In this document: positions 51,107 to 61,704 of the stretch, in pieces
Position numbering within the stretch: position 1 is the first letter of the stretch
Layout: every line of letters starts with the position of its first letter
Source: Paenibacillus sp. FSL K6-3182
Lineage (GTDB): Bacteria; Bacillota; Bacilli; Paenibacillales; Paenibacillaceae
Assembly: GCF_037976325.1 (NCBI RefSeq)
Contig: NZ_CP150265.1
Span: forward strand, 6,875,001 to 6,939,000
Direction of reading: 5' to 3'
Length of the DNA: 64,000 bases
The notes under the pieces: generated by a model
Seen by the model: the letters and a program-made list of their open reading frames with translations, nothing else
Database searches by the model: none
Told to the model about the DNA's origin: nothing
Translations under genes and position numbers: made by a program

Positions 51107-52579
51107 TTAAGCTAAAGATTCTGCCAAGCGCGCACGCAGACGATCAGCAACCTTATCTTTGCCTAGCAGAGCAAGTGATTGGTTCAAATCAGGACCATGC
51201 GTTTGTCCAGTAAGGGCTGCACGAATCGGCATGAACAGCTGTTTGCCTTTAAATCCAGTTTCCTTCTGTACAGCTTTGATCATCTCTTTGATGCCATCCA
51301 CTTCAAAGGCTGTTTCTCCCGCTTCGATTTTTGATAGGAAGGCCTGCAAAACAGTCGGCACTTGCTCTTCGGCAAGAACCTCTACCGCTTCGCTTTCATC
51401 CTCTACCGTATCACGGAAAAATAGCTCTGTCATTGGAACGATTTCTGAGGCGGAACGCAGTTTGTCCTGATGCAGCGCTACTAGCGCAGTCACCCAGGCT
51501 CTGCCTTCTGCATCAAGTTCAGCAGCGACACGACCCGCATTTTGCAAATGTGGCAGGCAAAGATCAACAACGCGGTTCAAGTCAGCTTTTTTCAAATATT
51601 CATTGTTCATCCAGCTAAGCTTCTGCGTATCGAATACGGCAGGGCTTTTGCTTAGACGTTCAGGATTAAACACATTAACCAATTCTTCGCGAGTAAACAT
51701 TTCCTGCTCACCCTCAGGCGACCATCCAAGCAATGTAATAAAGTTAAACATCGCTTCCGGCAAATAACCGAGATCGTCATACTGCGAAATAAACTGAATG
51801 ATGGACTCATCTCGTTTACTTAGTTTTTTGCGCTGCTCATTCACAATTAGCGTCATATGGCCGAATTTTGGAGCTTCCCAGCCAAAAGCTTCATAAATCA
51901 TCAATTGGCGCGGTGTATTCGAGATATGGTCTTCTCCACGCAATACGTGACTGATTTTCATCAAATAATCGTCCAGTACTACAGCGAAGTTATAAGTTGG
52001 GATACCGTCTTTCTTCACGATGACGAAATCGCCCATCTCTGTTGTATCAAAGCTGATTGAGCCTTTTACGATATCGTCAAAAGCATAGGTCCGATTCTCC
52101 GGTACACGGAAACGAATACTCGGCACACGTCCTTCCGCTTCGAAAGCTTGGCGCTGTTCTTCCGTCAGATTGCGATGGCGTCCGGAATAACGAGGCGTTT
52201 CGCCGCGCTCCGTTTGCTCTTCCCGCTCCTTCTCAAGCTCCTCTTCCGAGCAGTAGCAGCGATAAGCAAGACCACGATCAAGCAGTTCTTGCCAGTACTT
52301 GTTGTATATATCAAGACGCTCAGTCTGACGGTAAGGTCCGTACCCGCCGCCAATATCGATGCTCTCATCCCAATCCATGCCCAGCCATTTCAAGTACTTA
52401 AGCTGGCTCTCTTCTCCGCCCTCAACATTGCGCTTTACATCCGTATCTTCGATCCGAATAATAAATTTACCGCCTTGGTTTCTCGCGAACAAATAATTGA
52501 ATAAGGCCGTTCTTGCATTACCAATATGTAAATGACCCGTTGGGGATGGGGCATAACGTACACGAACTTCTGCAGTCAT
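51107..52579 (-). CDS. gltX: Glutamyl-tRNA synthetase
   Basis: 490 residues. [12 protein letters not shown] (HIGH), KLSKRDE (KMSKS) and the C-terminal anticodon-binding helices. In Firmicutes without GlnRS this enzyme also charges tRNA-Gln, corrected by GatCAB. Standard place upstream of cysE. Confidence 0.97.
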   Translation of the reverse strand: MTAEVRVRYAPSPTGHLHIGNARTALFNYLFARNQGGKFIIRIEDTDVKRNVEGGEESQLKYLKWLGMDWDESIDIGGGYGPYRQTERLDIYNKYWQELLDRGLAYRCYCSEEELEKEREEQTERGETPRYSGRHRNLTEEQRQAFEAEGRVPSIRFRVPENRTYAFDDIVKGSISFDTTEMGDFVIVKKDGIPTYNFAVVLDDYLMKISHVLRGEDHISNTPRQLMIYEAFGWEAPKFGHMTLIVNEQRKKLSKRDESIIQFISQYDDLGYLPEAMFNFITLLGWSPEGEQEMFTREELVNVFNPERLSKSPAVFDTQKLSWMNNEYLKKADLNRVVDLCLPHLQNAGRVAAELDAEGRAWVTALVALHQDKLRSASEIVPMTELFFRDTVEDESEAVEVLAEEQVPTVLQAFLSKIEAGETAFEVDGIKEMIKAVQKETGFKGKQLFMPIRAALTGQTHGPDLNQSLALLGKDKVADRLRARLAESLA

Positions 52580-52635
52580 ATAAATAACCTCCTAAAAGTT
52601 TTGCGAAGCATATGCTGATTAATGAATAATCCCGA

Positions 52636-53118
52636 TCATAGCACATCCTTGATTAGACAGACAACGGATTGCGCTGCAATTCCTTCACCGCGTCCTGTGA
52701 ATCCAAGCTGCTCGGTTGTCGTTGCTTTCACATTCACCTGTGTTACATCAGCCTCAAGCGCCTTCGCTATAATTTCAGCCATTTGCGGAATATAAGGCAG
52801 CATTTTTGGCTTTTGAGCAATAATCGTGGAATCAATGTTCCCAAGCTTATATCCGCGCTCACGCACAAGCTTCCATACTTCCTCCAGCAGCTTTAAGCTG
52901 TCGGCATCTTTAAAAGCAGCATCTGTATCCGGAAAGTGTTTGCCGATATCGCCAAGTCCAAGCGCACCCAGTACTGCATCCGTTATGGCATGCAACAGAA
53001 CATCCGCATCGGAATGGCCTAGAAGCCCCTTCTCATATGGAATCGTTACTCCCCCAATAATGCATGGACGTCCTTCTACCAATTGATGCACATCAAATCC
53101 ATTTCCAACTCGAATCAT
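52636..53118 (-). CDS. ispF: 2-C-methyl-D-erythritol 2,4-cyclodiphosphate synthase
   Basis: 160 residues. Metal ligands in GFDVHQL and [18 protein letters not shown], and [15 protein letters not shown]. Fifth step of the MEP isoprenoid pathway. Overlaps ispD by 4 bp. Confidence 0.97.
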   Translation of the reverse strand: MIRVGNGFDVHQLVEGRPCIIGGVTIPYEKGLLGHSDADVLLHAITDAVLGALGLGDIGKHFPDTDAAFKDADSLKLLEEVWKLVRERGYKLGNIDSTIIAQKPKMLPYIPQMAEIIAKALEADVTQVNVKATTTEQLGFTGRGEGIAAQSVVCLIKDVL

Positions 53119-53834
53119 CCTTGCTCACCATTCCCCTCTGCCCTATCGGCATGACGCTTCGCAAGCAAAAATTCCGCCCACGGCAAATCTTCAGGCGTCG
53201 TAATTTTAATATTTGTATATTCGCCTTCTGCAACAGTAACGCTTGCGCCCATGCGCTCTACAACCATTGCGTCATCTGTTCCAATGAACTCTTCTGCAAG
53301 TGCACGCTCATGCGCCTCCTGCAGTAGAACACGTCGAAAAGCTTGCGGCGTTTGTATCGCCCACAAGCTTCGGCGGTCCGGAGTCGAAACGATAACTCCC
53401 GCTTCATTGACTTGTTTAATCGTATCCTTTACTGGAACAGCCAGCACAGATGCACCGCTCTGCTCAGCCTGCGAACAGCAAGCACGGACGGCATTCGCCG
53501 ATACCAGCGGACGTACACCGTCATGCACCATCACCCAGTCGTTCTTTAGCTCCTGCAGACCTAAGTATACCGAGTGCTGTCGTTCTTTCCCCCCGGCAAC
53601 TATAGCGGTTACCTTCGTTATGCCATATAGGGAAGCCCAATTGCGGCAACGCTCCACGTCCTCGCTGCCTACGACCAGAACCACTTCATTTACCAAATCC
53701 ATCGATTGAAACAGCTCTAGCGTATGCACAAGAATAGGCTTGTCCGCCAGCTTCAAATACTGCTTGCTTTCTTTCGTTCCCATCCGCGTGCCTCGTCCGG
53801 CCGCTACGATGATAACTCCCCAATCTGCTCCCAT
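53115..53834 (-). CDS. ispD: 2-C-methyl-D-erythritol 4-phosphate cytidylyltransferase
   Basis: 239 residues. GTP/CTP-binding [29 protein letters not shown] and [10 protein letters not shown]. Third step of the MEP pathway. The C-terminal tail [12 protein letters not shown] is longer than strictly needed and overlaps ispF. Confidence 0.96.
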   Translation of the reverse strand: MGADWGVIIVAAGRGTRMGTKESKQYLKLADKPILVHTLELFQSMDLVNEVVLVVGSEDVERCRNWASLYGITKVTAIVAGGKERQHSVYLGLQELKNDWVMVHDGVRPLVSANAVRACCSQAEQSGASVLAVPVKDTIKQVNEAGVIVSTPDRRSLWAIQTPQAFRRVLLQEAHERALAEEFIGTDDAMVVERMGASVTVAEGEYTNIKITTPEDLPWAEFLLAKRHADRAEGNGEQG

Positions 53835-53860
53835 GCCTCGACCCGCCTCACACTGAGTTA

Positions 53861-53958
53861 AAACATAAGTATTTATAAACCTAGCTTCTTATAAATAAAC
53901 TTACGTTTCTCTGCGAAACGAGCTTGTGCCGTCTTTTGTCGACGTTAGCCGTTTGCGC
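53861..53958 (-). repeat. Two-hairpin intergenic repeat, copy 6
   Basis: Hairpin A arms 53861-53878 and 53889-53908 (ATAAGTATTTATAA / TTATAAATAAACTTA); hairpin B GCGAAAC (53913-53919) to GTTTGCGC (53951-53958), with GTGCCGTCTTTTG inside, which is the reverse complement of the loop motif of copy 3. Between ispD and yacL. Confidence 0.7.
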
Positions 53959-53984
53959 TATAACAATAGTACTATCATACCTTG

Positions 53985-55079
53985 TTACTGCGCTTTTTCC
54001 AACAGCTTCGGCTTTGCAAATATCATTCGGCCCGCAGAGGTTTGAAGCACGCTCGTTACAAGCACTTCCATTGTTGTCCCGATATATTCACGTCCGCCCT
54101 CAACGACGATCATCGTGCCATCATCCAAATATGCGACACCTTGTCCATGCTCTTTGCCGTCTTTTATCACTTGTACGATGATTTCTTCTCCAGGTAGAAC
54201 AACCGGCTTCACAGCATTAGCCAAATCATTAATATTGAGCACCGACACGCCTTGAAGCTCACATACTTTGTTTAAGTTGAAGTCGTTGGTAACAACTTTA
54301 CCATGAAGCGCCTTAGCCAGCTTGACCAGCTTGCTGTCTACTTCTCCGATTTCTTCAAAATCCCCTTCATAAATAAGAACCTTTACGTCCAGCTCTTTCT
54401 GAATCTTGTTCAAAATATCAAGTCCACGGCGTCCTCTATTGCGCTTCAATAAATCAGATGAATCAGCAATATGCTGCAGCTCCTCAAGCACAAACTCAGG
54501 AATGACTAACGTGCCTTCAATAAATCCAGTTTTACAGATGTCTGCAATACGGCCGTCAATAATAACGCTGGTATCGAGTATCTTATGCTCCTCGTAACCA
54601 CCCGCCTCATCTACAGGCGCGACTCTCCGTTTCTCCAGCAGAGCTGCAAAACCTTCTGCCAGCTCCTCCTGCTTATGCAGACCAATTCGCATGCCCAAAT
54701 AACCGAAGCATAACATCATAGCAGCAGGAAGGAGACTTCCTATACCATCTAGACCCGATACTGCGGGATAGATCAGAACAGTAAGCAATAAACCTGCTAG
54801 AAGACCGCCAGCTCCAGCAATCAGCTGCTGCATAGGAAGCGCTGCGGTTTGCTCCGCACCCTTCTGCATATAGCGAATGACTTGCCCTGCAACCATCGTT
54901 GCTACAACTACACCAAAAACCGCGCCAATTGCTACATTCATGTAATAAGTGCCGGATCGCTGTAGCATTCCGAAGGATGAGCCAGACCATACGGCCGCTC
55001 CATTTATCCATCCGTATACTTCACCGCCTGCCATACCACCGAACAACATACCCAATATTTGAATTATTCGTCTAACCAT
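53985..55079 (-). CDS. yacL: PIN/TRAM-domain membrane protein YacL
   Basis: 364 residues. Four hydrophobic segments in the first ~120 residues, then a PIN domain ([30 protein letters not shown]) and a C-terminal TRAM domain ([32 protein letters not shown]). A probable membrane-tethered ribonuclease, conserved next to disA/ispD in Firmicutes; target unknown. Confidence 0.92.
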   Translation of the reverse strand: MVRRIIQILGMLFGGMAGGEVYGWINGAAVWSGSSFGMLQRSGTYYMNVAIGAVFGVVVATMVAGQVIRYMQKGAEQTAALPMQQLIAGAGGLLAGLLLTVLIYPAVSGLDGIGSLLPAAMMLCFGYLGMRIGLHKQEELAEGFAALLEKRRVAPVDEAGGYEEHKILDTSVIIDGRIADICKTGFIEGTLVIPEFVLEELQHIADSSDLLKRNRGRRGLDILNKIQKELDVKVLIYEGDFEEIGEVDSKLVKLAKALHGKVVTNDFNLNKVCELQGVSVLNINDLANAVKPVVLPGEEIIVQVIKDGKEHGQGVAYLDDGTMIVVEGGREYIGTTMEVLVTSVLQTSAGRMIFAKPKLLEKAQ

Positions 55080-55179
55080 TATGGTTCACCTCCACTATAA
55101 TTATGTTCCAATAATTGGATCGCTAACCGTGGGGGCACGGATTAATTGAAAACATTTATAATTTTTAATAATTCACATT

Positions 55180-55208
55180 TTGTAAAAGGGGGATAGGAGG
55201 CTTATAAT
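55180..55208 (+). promoter_or_regulatory. Promoter of the small four-cysteine gene
   Basis: TTGTAA (55180-55185), 17-base spacer, TATAAT (55203-55208) on the plus strand, about 48 bp before the start codon. Confidence 0.7.
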
Positions 55209-55255
55209 GGATATTAGGAAGAAAACATAAGAGGTTGGTGAAAGAGGTGGAACCG

Positions 55256-55651
55256 ATGAGCGCTCCTACACTGGATCAATTTCAGCAGCAAGTATCCGAA
55301 TTGTTGCTTCGGCACCGCAGCTTGCTAGATGTTATGTCCAAATTTGGACAGTCAGGCGCTTCGGTAAATCGTGCAGTCACGAAAGCAGTCACAGACTGTG
55401 GATGTATTGAACTAAATGCCCGCAAACAACAATACTCGGACGAACTAAATCTTGAAAATGCGAAAACGACGCTGCAAAGTCATCTCACTGGAGCCGTATG
55501 CGAGCATTGCCGCGATGCGCTCAAGGCCGATCTTGGCCGCAACTTGTTTTATATGACTGCTTTATGTAATTTGCTGGACATTCAACTGGATGAAGTTATT
55601 GCTGATGAATACGACAAATGCTCAACTTTAGGCCTGTTTAACTTAACGTAA
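55256..55651 (+). CDS. Small conserved protein with CxC and CxxC motifs, function unknown
   Basis: 131 residues from the ATG at 55256 (MSAPTLDQFQQQVSELLLRHRSLLD), 5 bases after AGAGGTGG. Helical, soluble, no signal peptide. Cysteines in DCGCIEL and AVCEHCRDAL could bind a metal or be redox active; a fifth is near the C-terminus (DKCSTLGLFNLT). I believe similar uncharacterised proteins occur in other Paenibacillus genomes but cannot name a function. A faint resemblance to MazG-like helical bundles is speculative. One of few plus-strand genes here, transcribed alone. Confidence 0.8.
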   Translation: MSAPTLDQFQQQVSELLLRHRSLLDVMSKFGQSGASVNRAVTKAVTDCGCIELNARKQQYSDELNLENAKTTLQSHLTGAVCEHCRDALKADLGRNLFYMTALCNLLDIQLDEVIADEYDKCSTLGLFNLT

Positions 55652-55720
55652 ATATGCAACATATGAATCGCGCAGGAAAGAGACTATAGCTATCTCTTCC
55701 TCCCGAGCAACGAGTAACAC

Positions 55721-55752
55721 AAGAGGCCTCCCATATTGGGAGGCCTCTTTTT
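55721..55752 (+). terminator. Terminator of the small four-cysteine gene
   Basis: Perfect 12 bp stem AAGAGGCCTCCC (55721-55732) / GGGAGGCCTCTT (55738-55749), then TTTTTTAG on the plus strand. It can also serve the converging serine hydrolase gene. Confidence 0.9.
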
Positions 55753-55766
55753 TAGCGTTAACAGTG

Positions 55767-57854
55767 CTACTTCTGTTGCATGAATCCAGAAACAATAACA
55801 TCTAACGGGCGTGTAAGAAGAGAATATAAAATAGCAGCTTCCTCTTGGCGGTTCAGAACTTTCTTAGAAGCGTAATTGAAAACACCTTTCTCTGGCTCTT
55901 GAACCTCTGGTCCAAAAATGCCGAGCTTAACGATCATCTTAACAGCTGGCAACGCCCATTTATCAGTCTCACCGGAGAGCTTAACCGACTCGAACAATTC
56001 TGCTGGATACTGCTGAGAGAAGACGCGCCACATCATAACAGCGGCTTCTTGGCGAGTAATGTTGCGATCCGGTTCAAACAGATTCGTTGTTGTACCTTTG
56101 ACCAGCCCCAGCTCATACGCTTGCTGAACAAAAGCAGCGGCCGAATGGCCTTCCAAATCCGTAAATACGAGTTCTTCCGTACTGCTTCCTTTTAATCCGC
56201 TAATCTCCATAAGATGCTTAACAAATTGTCCCCGAGTAACTGATTGCTCAGCATTAAATTTTTCATCCTCAATATCGGAGTAGTGCCCTAATGTTTTCAG
56301 CGTATAGATTGCCTTCTCATAAGGGTGGTCTTTCGCAATATCAGCAAACAAGGTTGGCGCTTTATGTTTCATCCCATAGCCGAGCGGATTCAGATACGGC
56401 TCCTTAAAGTAAAGCACTTCATCGCCTGACCCTAACGAAAATGCCGTGAATTTACCCGTAAGACTATCTACAAACAGATTTTTATCTACTTGTTTAAGCG
56501 CACGCGGTCCAAGGAAAGCATCTGAAATCATCAATCTTCCTTTGCCGTCTGCTTCTATTGATGTATTTAGTTGTCCAAGACGAAGGTCAGTATAAATGCC
56601 CATGAATTTATTTAATGAATCAGTCGTGCTCGGCGTGAATGCGTCGAACTTGGCAGGTTCAGCATATGCCGGGAAAAACGAATTAATAAACGCCTGATAG
56701 AAGAAATCACGGAGAGGGCCTATTTTGTTGTAAGTAATGAATACTCCCGTCTTTTGATCCGGAATAAGGAACATAAGCGAGCTTGTGCCCACAATGTCTC
56801 CAAACTTGGCAATCACGGAAGAACTGCTTCCCGCCCCAGGAAGCTGAATAGGTGCCTCAAATCCATAAGTAGTGTTCGGCAGCAATGAATGAATCGAAGA
56901 GCGATACGTTTCCATCTGATCAACGGTTGCTTGCTTAAGAATGCTGCCGGATTCTGATGAACCGCCATTCAGGAAAGTAATCATAAACTTGCTTATGTCC
57001 TCAGCAGTAGAGAACATTCCCCCTTGCGGCATTACAGTAGGAGTAACTGCGTATCGTTCATGTTTGCCGTTTGCAGCGTCGTACTCCGAAACTAGATTTT
57101 CTGTAAGTTTTTTATCAAGTAAAAACCGGCTTGAATCCATTTTCAGCGGTTTGAATATATTCTGTTCCATATAATCGTTAAACGGTAAACCGCTGACTTT
57201 TTGTACGATCAATCCAAGCAGCATCGACGCAAAGTTATCGTACATGTAGGCGCTGCCCGGCTCCCGAACAACAGAAGGCATATGCCCCCGAACATAGTCT
57301 TCAATTTCAACTACTTTCCCGAAGTCAGTATGTATATCCTCTGGCTGCGGATCACGTATTTCAAAACCCGTCGTATGCGTAAGTAAATGCTCAATCGTAA
57401 CCGGCTTGCCGAACGGGTTGTCGAACTTCAAATCCTTCACATACTTGGTGAAATCGTCTTGAAGAGAAATCTTCCCCTGCTCTACAAGCTGCATAACCGC
57501 GGCTGCCGTAAAGGTCTTGGACACTGACGCGATGCGAAACACGCTTGAAGCAGGGTCAATCGGCTTTTTTGTTTCCAGGTCTGCAAAGCCATATCCTCGC
57601 TGCGCTACCGTTTTCCCATCCTTCACAATAACGACAGAAGCTCCTACATATTGCGATTTGATTTGTTCCGTTGCAAAAAAATCGTTTAAAAAAGTTGTCG
57701 CATTTTCAGCATTTAACGCTTTTGGAGCAGGCGCAGCACTCGGTTCCACGGGAGCCGCATAGACGGCTGGAGCCAGCAGGCTGACTGATAAAGCAGCAGT
57801 AACAATCGTTTTGGTCCATAAAGAAGGCTTTCTAATACTAAATAGTCGTTTCAA
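55767..57854 (-). CDS. Exported serine hydrolase (beta-lactamase family) with SLH repeats
   Basis: 695 residues, TTG start at 57854 behind GGAG. The signal peptide ends near AVYA-AP (residue 33). A class C beta-lactamase/esterase-type domain has SVSK (Ser110-Lys113) and YDN (Tyr205-Asn207), but the third motif expected as HGG/HTG reads FGDIVG, with the His missing. The last ~190 residues hold three SLH-type repeats with TRGQ, TRQE and NRQE motifs, which would anchor it to the cell wall. Substrate unknown; true beta-lactamase activity is unlikely. Absent from this place in Bacillus, so an insertion. Confidence 0.85.
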   Translation of the reverse strand: MKRLFSIRKPSLWTKTIVTAALSVSLLAPAVYAAPVEPSAAPAPKALNAENATTFLNDFFATEQIKSQYVGASVVIVKDGKTVAQRGYGFADLETKKPIDPASSVFRIASVSKTFTAAAVMQLVEQGKISLQDDFTKYVKDLKFDNPFGKPVTIEHLLTHTTGFEIRDPQPEDIHTDFGKVVEIEDYVRGHMPSVVREPGSAYMYDNFASMLLGLIVQKVSGLPFNDYMEQNIFKPLKMDSSRFLLDKKLTENLVSEYDAANGKHERYAVTPTVMPQGGMFSTAEDISKFMITFLNGGSSESGSILKQATVDQMETYRSSIHSLLPNTTYGFEAPIQLPGAGSSSSVIAKFGDIVGTSSLMFLIPDQKTGVFITYNKIGPLRDFFYQAFINSFFPAYAEPAKFDAFTPSTTDSLNKFMGIYTDLRLGQLNTSIEADGKGRLMISDAFLGPRALKQVDKNLFVDSLTGKFTAFSLGSGDEVLYFKEPYLNPLGYGMKHKAPTLFADIAKDHPYEKAIYTLKTLGHYSDIEDEKFNAEQSVTRGQFVKHLMEISGLKGSSTEELVFTDLEGHSAAAFVQQAYELGLVKGTTTNLFEPDRNITRQEAAVMMWRVFSQQYPAELFESVKLSGETDKWALPAVKMIVKLGIFGPEVQEPEKGVFNYASKKVLNRQEEAAILYSLLTRPLDVIVSGFMQQK

Positions 57855-57968
57855 ACCAGCATCTTCTCCATTCGAATTCGTTTTTGACCGCCTATTAAAT
57901 ACGAATTTGGAAGATGATTAGTTTCAAAATTATCCCATAACAGATTGCTAAAAGGGACTGTAAGAACG

Positions 57969-58015
57969 AAAAAAATAGCGCCCAAGCACAAAGATCTGTG
58001 CTTGAAACGCTATTT
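57969..58015 (-). terminator. Terminator after pssA
   Basis: Stem AAATAGCG/CGCTATTT (57973-57980 with 58008-58015) and CAAGCACA/TGTGCTTG inside, followed on the minus strand by seven T. Confidence 0.85.
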
Positions 58016-58038
58016 CACATTCAATATTTCTGCTTTTA

Positions 58039-58785
58039 TCAAGCCGGCTTTTCCGTTTGAACAGGGTCTTCTGCGTTTTCATCACGTTTCTTCCGCTTGC
58101 GGTTTCGCTTGGGCAAACGGCGATCAACGTTTTTTTTTAGGCCGTACAGCGCATATAGAAGCAGCGGTACAAACAAAATTTTGGATAAGTCATTTTTGAA
58201 CAATAGACCTAATACGACAGATACAACAATAACAATAGGGACAACCCATACTGCGCTCTTAGGAATACCGACCTTTTTGAAATTCGGATATTTAATCGTA
58301 CTAACCATAAGAATGGAAAGCACTACTGTGCTTGCAAGCAACACGGATACATAAATGTCATTTTGAAATAAAGCTAATGTCGCTAACACTCCACCAGCCG
58401 CCGGTATCGGAAGACCGATAAAATAACCTGGCGCACTTGATATTACATTGAAACGAGCAAGCCGCAGTGCCCCGCAAATTGGGAACAATGCCGTTACAAT
58501 CCAAGCCAAGGCTGGATTAAGATCTTGAAAAGCAACTACATACATAATAAATGCTGGAGCTACGCCAAACGAAATCACATCGGATAATGAGTCCAGCTCC
58601 TTACCGAATTCACTTTGAACGTTCAGCGCCCGAGCAACGCGTCCGTCAACACCATCAAGCAGCATGGCGATTAACACCATCATAGCCGCAGTATCTGGTT
58701 TTTCATTGAATACAAGAATGATGGCGATTACTCCTAGGAATAAGTTCCCCACCGTGAGAAGGCTCGGTATCGATTTTGTGATCAT
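58039..58785 (-). CDS. pssA: CDP-diacylglycerol-serine O-phosphatidyltransferase
   Basis: 248 residues from the ATG at 58785, 5 bases after AGAGGTGG. The CDP-alcohol phosphatidyltransferase motif D-G-x2-A-R-x8-G-x3-D-x3-D is seen in DGRVARALNVQSEFGKELDSLSD, followed by several membrane helices and a basic C-terminal tail. Makes phosphatidylserine, the precursor of phosphatidylethanolamine. Lies 88 bp after disA. Confidence 0.93.
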   Translation of the reverse strand: MITKSIPSLLTVGNLFLGVIAIILVFNEKPDTAAMMVLIAMLLDGVDGRVARALNVQSEFGKELDSLSDVISFGVAPAFIMYVVAFQDLNPALAWIVTALFPICGALRLARFNVISSAPGYFIGLPIPAAGGVLATLALFQNDIYVSVLLASTVVLSILMVSTIKYPNFKKVGIPKSAVWVVPIVIVVSVVLGLLFKNDLSKILFVPLLLYALYGLKKNVDRRLPKRNRKRKKRDENAEDPVQTEKPA

Positions 58786-58873
58786 CTTTTCCACCTCTTC
58801 TCTACTATGCCCCAAAACCCTTAACGAATGTATCTCCACGTTACAGGACCACATTCAATCCATTGTATGGGAT

Positions 58874-59950
58874 TTAAATTTGCCTGTCAATGAACATCTG
58901 CTCTTGTATCCGCTTTAGACCTTCCTTAATCGCACGTGCCCGCACCTCGCCAATACCTTCAACCTCATCCAATTCTTCAATTGTCGCCATCAGAATATGA
59001 GGCAATCGACCGAAGTTTTCAATCAGATTGTTCATAATAATGAGCGGCAATCTTGGAATTTTATTCAGCAGTCGATAACCACGTGGTGACACGGATTCAT
59101 CGTTCATGTTGCTCGTATGTGGATAACCGATCAAACGGATGATTGGCGGCGCATCCAGCAGCTCATCAGAGCTCAGCTTCTTCAGGCCTGCTCGAATTTC
59201 TCGTATTTTCTCATCCGAATTTTCTTTGGCATAATCCTTAAGTAAGTACCAAGCATCCTCTTCAACTCCGCCAACGAGCTCATCCATTTGCATGCTGATG
59301 AGCCGTCCTTCCGTTCCAAGCTCATTTACATAACGCTTGATCTCCATCTTGATGCGCAGCACCATTTCAACACGTTGAATGACATGCGCTACTTCCTGCA
59401 GAGTAACGAGCTCTTCGAATTCAAGCGCTGAGAGATTCGTAAAGGATTGGCTAAGCACCGCTTTATATTTCTCAAGCGTTTGAATCGCTTGATTGGCCTT
59501 CGTCAAAATAACACCCATGTCCTTCAACGAATAACGCAGATTGCCTTGATACAAAGTAATAATATTACGGCGCTGCGAAATGGATACAACAAGCTTGCCT
59601 GTCTGCTTTGCAACCCGTTCAGCTGTACGGTGCCGAATTCCCGTTTCGATCGACGGAATTGAGCTATTCGGTATAAGCTGCGTATTCGCATACAAAATTC
59701 GGCGCATATCCTCGCTCAAAATAATAGCTCCGTCCATTTTTGCAAGCTCATACAAATAGTTAGGCGAGAAATCGCAATTAATGGAGAAACCTCCGTCTAC
59801 GACTTCCATTACTTCCGGGCTGTAGCCAACAACCAGCAACGCCCCCGTTTTCGCCCGAAGCACATTTTCAAGCCCATCCCGAAAAGGGGTGCCTGGTGCG
59901 ACTAATTGCAATAATTGATTCATAATTTCAAGCTGTGTAGGTTCCTTCAT
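58874..59950 (-). CDS. disA: DNA integrity scanning protein DisA (diadenylate cyclase)
   Basis: 358 residues. The DAC domain has KMDGAIILS (DGA) and GIRHRTAE (RHR), so it is an active c-di-AMP synthase; a helical spine and a C-terminal HhH DNA-binding domain follow ([19 protein letters not shown]). It scans DNA for damage and delays sporulation in B. subtilis. Follows radA by 11 bp, a partner that inhibits it in Bacillus. Confidence 0.97.
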   Translation of the reverse strand: MKEPTQLEIMNQLLQLVAPGTPFRDGLENVLRAKTGALLVVGYSPEVMEVVDGGFSINCDFSPNYLYELAKMDGAIILSEDMRRILYANTQLIPNSSIPSIETGIRHRTAERVAKQTGKLVVSISQRRNIITLYQGNLRYSLKDMGVILTKANQAIQTLEKYKAVLSQSFTNLSALEFEELVTLQEVAHVIQRVEMVLRIKMEIKRYVNELGTEGRLISMQMDELVGGVEEDAWYLLKDYAKENSDEKIREIRAGLKKLSSDELLDAPPIIRLIGYPHTSNMNDESVSPRGYRLLNKIPRLPLIIMNNLIENFGRLPHILMATIEELDEVEGIGEVRARAIKEGLKRIQEQMFIDRQI

Positions 59951-59961
59951 TATCTGCCCCC

Positions 59962-61329
59962 CTATCCAAGCGCTGCCTTAAGTGCTTCCGACACTGTAGA
60001 TACGCCAATAATTTCTATGCCTGCGGGTGGTTTCCACCCTTTTAAACTTTTTTCTGGCATTATGACACGTTTAAAACCTAGTTTCTCTGCTTCCTTCACC
60101 CTTTGCTCAGCACGCGATACCGCACGCACTTCTCCCGTCAATCCTACCTCACCAAATATAACGTCATACGGCTTCGTTGGCGCATCGCGAAAACTGGAGG
60201 CTATGCTGACCGCCGCTGCTAGATCGACTGCCGGCTCATCAAGCTTAACTCCGCCAGCTACGTTCAAGTAAGCATCCTGTGTTTGTAGAAACATGCCGTT
60301 CCGCTTCTCCAACACTGCGATAATGAGCGCCATTCGGTTATGGTCGATACCCGTTGACATTCTGCGCGGAGATGGAAAATTAGTTGTGGCCACAAGCGCC
60401 TGAAGCTCAACAAGCACTGGCCTTGTGCCTTCCATGCTTGCAACTACGGTTGACCCTGATACACCAAGCGGACGCTCAGATAAAAACAGCTCAGAAGGAT
60501 TCGAAACCTCTCGCAGTCCATCTTCGCCCATCTCGAAAATGCCAATCTCGTTCGTCGAGCCAAAGCGGTTTTTGACTGCCCTTAAAATTCTGTACGTATG
60601 ATGGCGCTCCCCTTCAAAATAAAGAACACAATCCACCATATGCTCTAGAAGCCTTGGCCCCGCAATCGCGCCTTCCTTCGTAACATGGCCGACGAGCACC
60701 GTCGCAATTCCTTTAATTTTGGCCACTCGCATAAAGTGTGCCGTGCATTCTCGTACCTGCGATACACTTCCGGGAGCCGATTGAACATTTGGATCGTAGA
60801 CGGTTTGAATGGAGTCAATAACGAGAAAATCCGGCTGGACTGATTCTATGGCATCGTTAATTTGCTCCATATTGGTTTCGCATAGTACATAAAGCGATTC
60901 CGTCAGCGCACCAAGTCGATCTGCCCTTAGCCTTGTTTGCCGCACGGACTCCTCCCCAGAAATATAGAGCACTTTCAATCCTTTCACCGCGAGCGCATGA
61001 GACGTTTGCAGCAACAGCGTTGATTTTCCGATTCCGGGATCTCCGCCGACAAGAATTAGCGAGCCTGGAACAACACCTCCGCCGAGCACTCGATTAAGCT
61101 CAAGCATTCTTGTTTCTATACGAGGCTCTTGCCCACTTTCTATATGTATGATGGACTGCGGCTTTTCTTTCGCATGAAACGACGACAATCCGACGCCCTT
61201 CGTTTTCACAACGGTTTCTTTCTCTTCCACCATCGAATTCCAAGCGTGGCAACCGGGACATTTCCCCAGCCATTTTGGCGATTCTGTTCCACATTCCGTA
61301 CAAACAAATTTTGATTTAATTTTGGCCAT
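59962..61329 (-). CDS. radA: DNA repair protein RadA (Sms)
   Basis: 455 residues from the ATG at 61329, 6 bases after AAGGAG. N-terminal C4 zinc finger ([18 protein letters not shown]), RecA-like ATPase with [10 protein letters not shown], the KNRFG motif, and a C-terminal Lon-like domain. Promotes branch migration in recombination. The gap upstream (61330-61704) holds a DnaA-box cluster. Confidence 0.96.
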   Translation of the reverse strand: MAKIKSKFVCTECGTESPKWLGKCPGCHAWNSMVEEKETVVKTKGVGLSSFHAKEKPQSIIHIESGQEPRIETRMLELNRVLGGGVVPGSLILVGGDPGIGKSTLLLQTSHALAVKGLKVLYISGEESVRQTRLRADRLGALTESLYVLCETNMEQINDAIESVQPDFLVIDSIQTVYDPNVQSAPGSVSQVRECTAHFMRVAKIKGIATVLVGHVTKEGAIAGPRLLEHMVDCVLYFEGERHHTYRILRAVKNRFGSTNEIGIFEMGEDGLREVSNPSELFLSERPLGVSGSTVVASMEGTRPVLVELQALVATTNFPSPRRMSTGIDHNRMALIIAVLEKRNGMFLQTQDAYLNVAGGVKLDEPAVDLAAAVSIASSFRDAPTKPYDVIFGEVGLTGEVRAVSRAEQRVKEAEKLGFKRVIMPEKSLKGWKPPAGIEIIGVSTVSEALKAALG

Positions 61330-61499
61330 TCTGTACTCCTTAAACGTTATGAACCAGCGTAAATGAATGATGCCAGCCCTAGCGATTGTGCTTAAAATCA
61401 CACTACATAAAGTTTACCATTTTATCCTCCATGTATAAACCCACATTGTTAATGAAAAAAGGAGATAACCCACTTATTATTCGTTTCCCACAGCTAAGC

Positions 61500-61640
61500 T
61501 TATCCATTTCACGTCTTTTCATTGTTATCCACAGAATTACGAACAAGTTATCAACATTATCCACAACTCATCAACATATCCCCAAAGGCTTTTTCTATAA
61601 ATACAACATAAAAAACGCCCTCGTTATCCACAGTGGATAA
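61500..61640. promoter_or_regulatory. Cluster of DnaA boxes
   Basis: Three perfect DnaA boxes TTATCCACA (61525-61533, 61557-61565, 61624-61632), one-mismatch boxes TTATCAACA (61548-61556) and TTATCCACT on the other strand (61632-61640), plus weaker matches such as TTATCCATT (61500). The last perfect box is inside a terminator hairpin. No gene lies in the 375 bp gap 61330-61704. Confidence 0.7.
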
Positions 61641-61647
61641 GAGAGCG
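61609..61647 (-). terminator. Terminator of the heme monooxygenase gene, overlapping a DnaA box
   Basis: On the minus strand CGCTCTC-TTATCCAC pairs with GTGGATAA-GAGGGCG, followed by TTTTTT. The stem contains the 17 bp palindrome at 61624-61640. Confidence 0.8.
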
Positions 61648-61704
61648 AAAGATTAGTCACAACGCAGCATATTTATTAGAGCACCAAGTTATAAATAAAT
61701 AGAA

